DNA of 7,823 nt from NCBI GenBank assembly GCA_031263345.1, contig JAISFY010000052.1:1-7823 (forward strand), in the 5' to 3' direction. A program made the position numbers and the translations under genes. This DNA comes from Holosporales bacterium (GTDB taxonomy: Bacteria > Pseudomonadota > Alphaproteobacteria > RUG11792). The notes under the pieces are model-generated. The model was not told where the DNA came from and made no database searches. It was given only the letters and a program-made list of their open reading frames with translations. Below are positions 6,078-7,823 of this stretch, in pieces. Position 1 is the stretch's first letter; each line of letters opens with the position of its first letter.

Positions 6078-7808
6078 CTATGGGAGTGCGGGACCCGTGG
6101 GGGGGGAGGCTGTGATCTCTGCCCAGAAACTGTTCCTATAGCTATCCCTGGGGTCGGGGCGCAGGTCCGATGCCTGGGGACTCGTTCTATTCATGACCAT
6201 GAATATGCCAAGGGCGTCGTCTAACCCTATTAGGCGGTGAACCTTGGATGCCGAAGCCCTAACTCGAAATACATTGGCCATTGACTGACCTCTCTGGGGT
6301 CTTCCTGGATCGGCCTCTGGAATGATTTGTGCGGGGTTGTGGTCCGGATATACCATTGTTCTATATGCGAACTGTGCTTGTTTGGTGTAAGCTGGGCGGC
6401 TATCGTGTTCTGAGTGTTTTTTTTGGTCTGCGGCTTGGATGCTGTCCGCCATGCGGCCCACTGTGACTGCGATGTTGGGGGAGATTGCTCGGACGTGTGG
6501 GAGGGGGATAGGTCCGGTTCTTGTGTACATAATATCCTTGTACGCTTGAATTCCGTGGATGACTATGTCGGATAATGCTGCGATTTCGGCTTCTTCTTCT
6601 TCTTCGCTTGAGAATTCGGATGGGCTCCAACTTAACCCGGTGAGGTAGTCGCGTATTAATACCTTAGCGCGATTAGGGTCTTTGGTGTTAATTGATATTT
6701 GGGGGAGGGATTTGGCGTTGGGGATAACGACTTTTTCTATCCAGTGATTAAGCATGCTAGGCGCGAATTGGCTTCCTGGCTGTTGGGCTCCCATGCTTGT
6801 GATAAGGGGGGACACGATGTCGAATATACTTTTGAGGGACTCGTAGACCTTTCTTGGTAGCTCGATCAGGTTGTGCGTGTCCTGGGTTGATAACTCATGC
6901 TGGTCAATTTTGGTGAATTCTCTTTTGATATAGGCGAGAACGATTCCTAGTTTGATTCTGATTTGCTTGCCGGCTGACTGAATGTTTTGCAATGCTCTGT
7001 CGCGTCCATTGTTTTCATACTCGCCTAAGCGAGTGAATAAGATGTTTATCCCTTCTTGGTAGATGTCTAGTGCATTATTTACGAAGATGATATCCTTGTA
7101 TTGTTCTTGTGTACTGAGCTCTATTAATTGGTCGATGAATGTGGATGCTGTGTTTATTGCTTCCATTAGGTATCTTACGGTGGATTCTTCACAGCAGTCG
7201 ATTACCCATTGTTTCATGTGGTGATTTTCGTTATTTTTGACCATTATTACGTTTAATAACTTGGTTTGGTACAAAATATCGGAAACCTTGGGTAAGATAA
7301 ATTGTAGATCAGGATTTATTGCAGCCCGGTAGAATCTCTTCCGGGTCTCAATTTCCCGTCGGATTTCGGCTAGTTCGTGTGGGAGGATGGTGTCCTCAGG
7401 TCTGATTGCGTAGGTCTTGAGGGTGTCTGTGACAACTTCTAGAAGATTTATAGATTCTTGGTCTACTTCATCGATTACTGCGGTGGGAGCTGACATGGTT
7501 CTGGAGGGGGGCCTGGCGGCGACTCTGCTCAGGTGTAATGCGGGCGCTGATGCGGCGGCTTGTGCGGCGACTTGAGTGAGGTCGCTTTTCCTGAAGAGTG
7601 CGGGGTTCTGGGCCTGTGGGGCGGTTTGGGGTGCTACTGCGCTCGTGATGGAGGCTCGGGGATCTGGTGCCCTTTGTCTGTCTTTACTGCTCACCTGCTG
7701 GATGAGGATAGCGAGTGTGAGGCCTAGCGTGATTGTTTTCATGCGGGCGAGGCCTCTCCCCGTGGGTTCCACGGGGGTTCTCGGATTACTGGACTTGTGG
7801 TTTTGCAT
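6078..7808 (-). CDS. Large exported protein of unknown function with homopolymer-flanked C-terminus
   Basis: I do not recognise a family for these 576 residues. The ATG 7808 start puts 22 polar residues before a signal-peptide-like segment. ATG 7742 (Met23, MKTITLGLTLAILIQQVSS) begins a standard signal peptide and has a GGGGAGAGG site 10 bases upstream, so it may be the real start (554 residues). A Pro/Ala/Gln-rich linker (about 45-110) leads to a mostly helical central region (about 115-385, e.g. LLEVVTDTLKTYAI, KQIRIKLGIVLAYIKREF). An SSEEEEEAE acidic patch (400-408) is coded by a GAA run. The C-terminus (about 490-576) is rich in Pro and Arg. There is a Cys pair at 205-206 and no other cysteine. 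The coding strand is C-rich and G-poor, unlike tolB and nuoH on the same strand, which suggests foreign or fast-evolving sequence. A secreted, host-directed role is possible but only a guess. Confidence 0.75.
   Translation of the reverse strand: MQNHKSSNPRTPVEPTGRGLARMKTITLGLTLAILIQQVSSKDRQRAPDPRASITSAVAPQTAPQAQNPALFRKSDLTQVAAQAAASAPALHLSRVAARPPSRTMSAPTAVIDEVDQESINLLEVVTDTLKTYAIRPEDTILPHELAEIRREIETRKRFYRAAINPDLQFILPKVSDILYQTKLLNVIMVKNNENHHMKQWVIDCCEESTVRYLMEAINTASTFIDQLIELSTQEQYKDIIFVNNALDIYQEGINILFTRLGEYENNGRDRALQNIQSAGKQIRIKLGIVLAYIKREFTKIDQHELSTQDTHNLIELPRKVYESLKSIFDIVSPLITSMGAQQPGSQFAPSMLNHWIEKVVIPNAKSLPQISINTKDPNRAKVLIRDYLTGLSWSPSEFSSEEEEEAEIAALSDIVIHGIQAYKDIMYTRTGPIPLPHVRAISPNIAVTVGRMADSIQAADQKKHSEHDSRPAYTKQAQFAYRTMVYPDHNPAQIIPEADPGRPQRGQSMANVFRVRASASKVHRLIGLDDALGIFMVMNRTSPQASDLRPDPRDSYRNSFWAEITASPPTGPALP
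6099..6106 (-). repeat. C8 homopolymer near the stop of the 576-codon gene
   Basis: Eight C (within TCC CCC CCC) encode Ser568-Pro570, seven codons before the TAG stop at 6080-6078. A change of one base either way bypasses that stop and alters the C-terminus. Confidence 0.9.
6591..6605 (-). repeat. (GAA)5 triplet repeat
   Basis: Five identical GAA codons encode Glu402-Glu406 of the 576-residue protein. Changes in repeat number would keep the frame and only lengthen or shorten the acidic patch. Confidence 0.85.
7753..7761 (-). promoter_or_regulatory. Ribosome binding site favouring the internal start of the 576-codon gene
   Basis: GGGGAGAGG lies 10 bases before ATG 7742. The upstream ATG 7808 has only GAGG at 11 bases, at the very window edge. 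Combined with the signal peptide starting at Met23, this site makes 7742 the more attractive start, although 7808 cannot be excluded. Confidence 0.45.
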
Positions 7809-7823
7809 TTTGTTTAGTGCCTC

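Larger units (their letters stand above)
5831..6097 (-). pseudogene. Alternative, out-of-frame C-terminal extension of the 576-codon gene
   Basis: Dropping one C from the C8 tract at 6099-6106 leaves the gene without its stop at 6078 and opens 88 more codons. The extension begins RVPHSHSPGKRGG. It passes through C11 as GPPPPR and through G10 as SGGGGA, continues with RFVPNVMRAERGYGSSNPER, and stops at a double TAG. The resulting protein would have about 658 residues. The Pro/Gly/Arg-rich composition resembles the N- and C-terminal parts of the parent protein. The other slipped frame (one C gained) is also open, ending at TAG 5956-5954. On the sequence given, this stretch is not translated as part of the gene. 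Phase variation, a recent frameshift and a homopolymer sequencing error all fit. GC-rich DNA has few stops, so chance openness must also be considered. Confidence 0.4.

Noticed and set aside
6400..6630. Minus-strand 76-codon Arg-rich frame inside the 576-codon gene
   Set aside because: It is an out-of-frame reading, its arginine richness coming from the shifted GAA run (AGA/AAG codons), and it has no ribosome site.

Overview
All recognisable genes lie on the minus strand, so transcription runs from high to low coordinates. The window suggests an AT-rich, probably host-associated Gram-negative bacterium. It carries a periplasmic TolB, the complex I membrane subunit NuoH, an outer-membrane secretin and a type II secretion/type IV pilus GspF-type protein. 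The C-terminal propeller blades of TolB read most like alphaproteobacterial TolB (for example PVWSPRGDLIA and LMKPDGSGERT). That is recognition by eye, NuoH does not settle it, and the lineage remains tentative.

Layout in transcription order: (1) 7808-6078, a 576-residue exported protein of unknown function, coded by C-rich, G-poor sequence unlike its neighbours. (2) 6107-5618, a GC-rich stretch with C8, C11 and G10 homopolymers (read on the coding strand). A one-base slip in the C8 tract, just before the stop of gene 1, opens an 88-codon frame that ends at tandem stops at 5833-5828, so gene 1 may have a switchable C-terminus. (3) An extended -10 promoter at 5668-5660, then tolB (5617-4238), then nuoH, whose frame opens inside the end of tolB. 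(4) A 107-base gap, then a lipoprotein secretin of MshL/PilQ type (3235-1604) starting at TTG. (5) An unrecognised cysteine-rich exported protein with a C-terminal membrane anchor (1489-755). (6) The first 199 codons of a GspF/PilC/MshG-type inner-membrane platform protein, starting at GTG 598 and cut by the window edge.

Genes 4 to 6 look like part of a pilus or type II secretion locus. The secretin would form the outer-membrane pore and GspF the inner-membrane platform. The unknown protein sits where assembly ATPase or accessory genes lie in MSHA-like loci. TolB and NuoH are both away from their usual operons (tol-pal and nuo), which fits a rearranged genome. The most interesting signal is the trio of G/C homopolymers at the 3' end of the 576-codon gene. 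A second, weaker case is an A9 tract in the 244-codon gene, placed so that any slip removes the membrane anchor.
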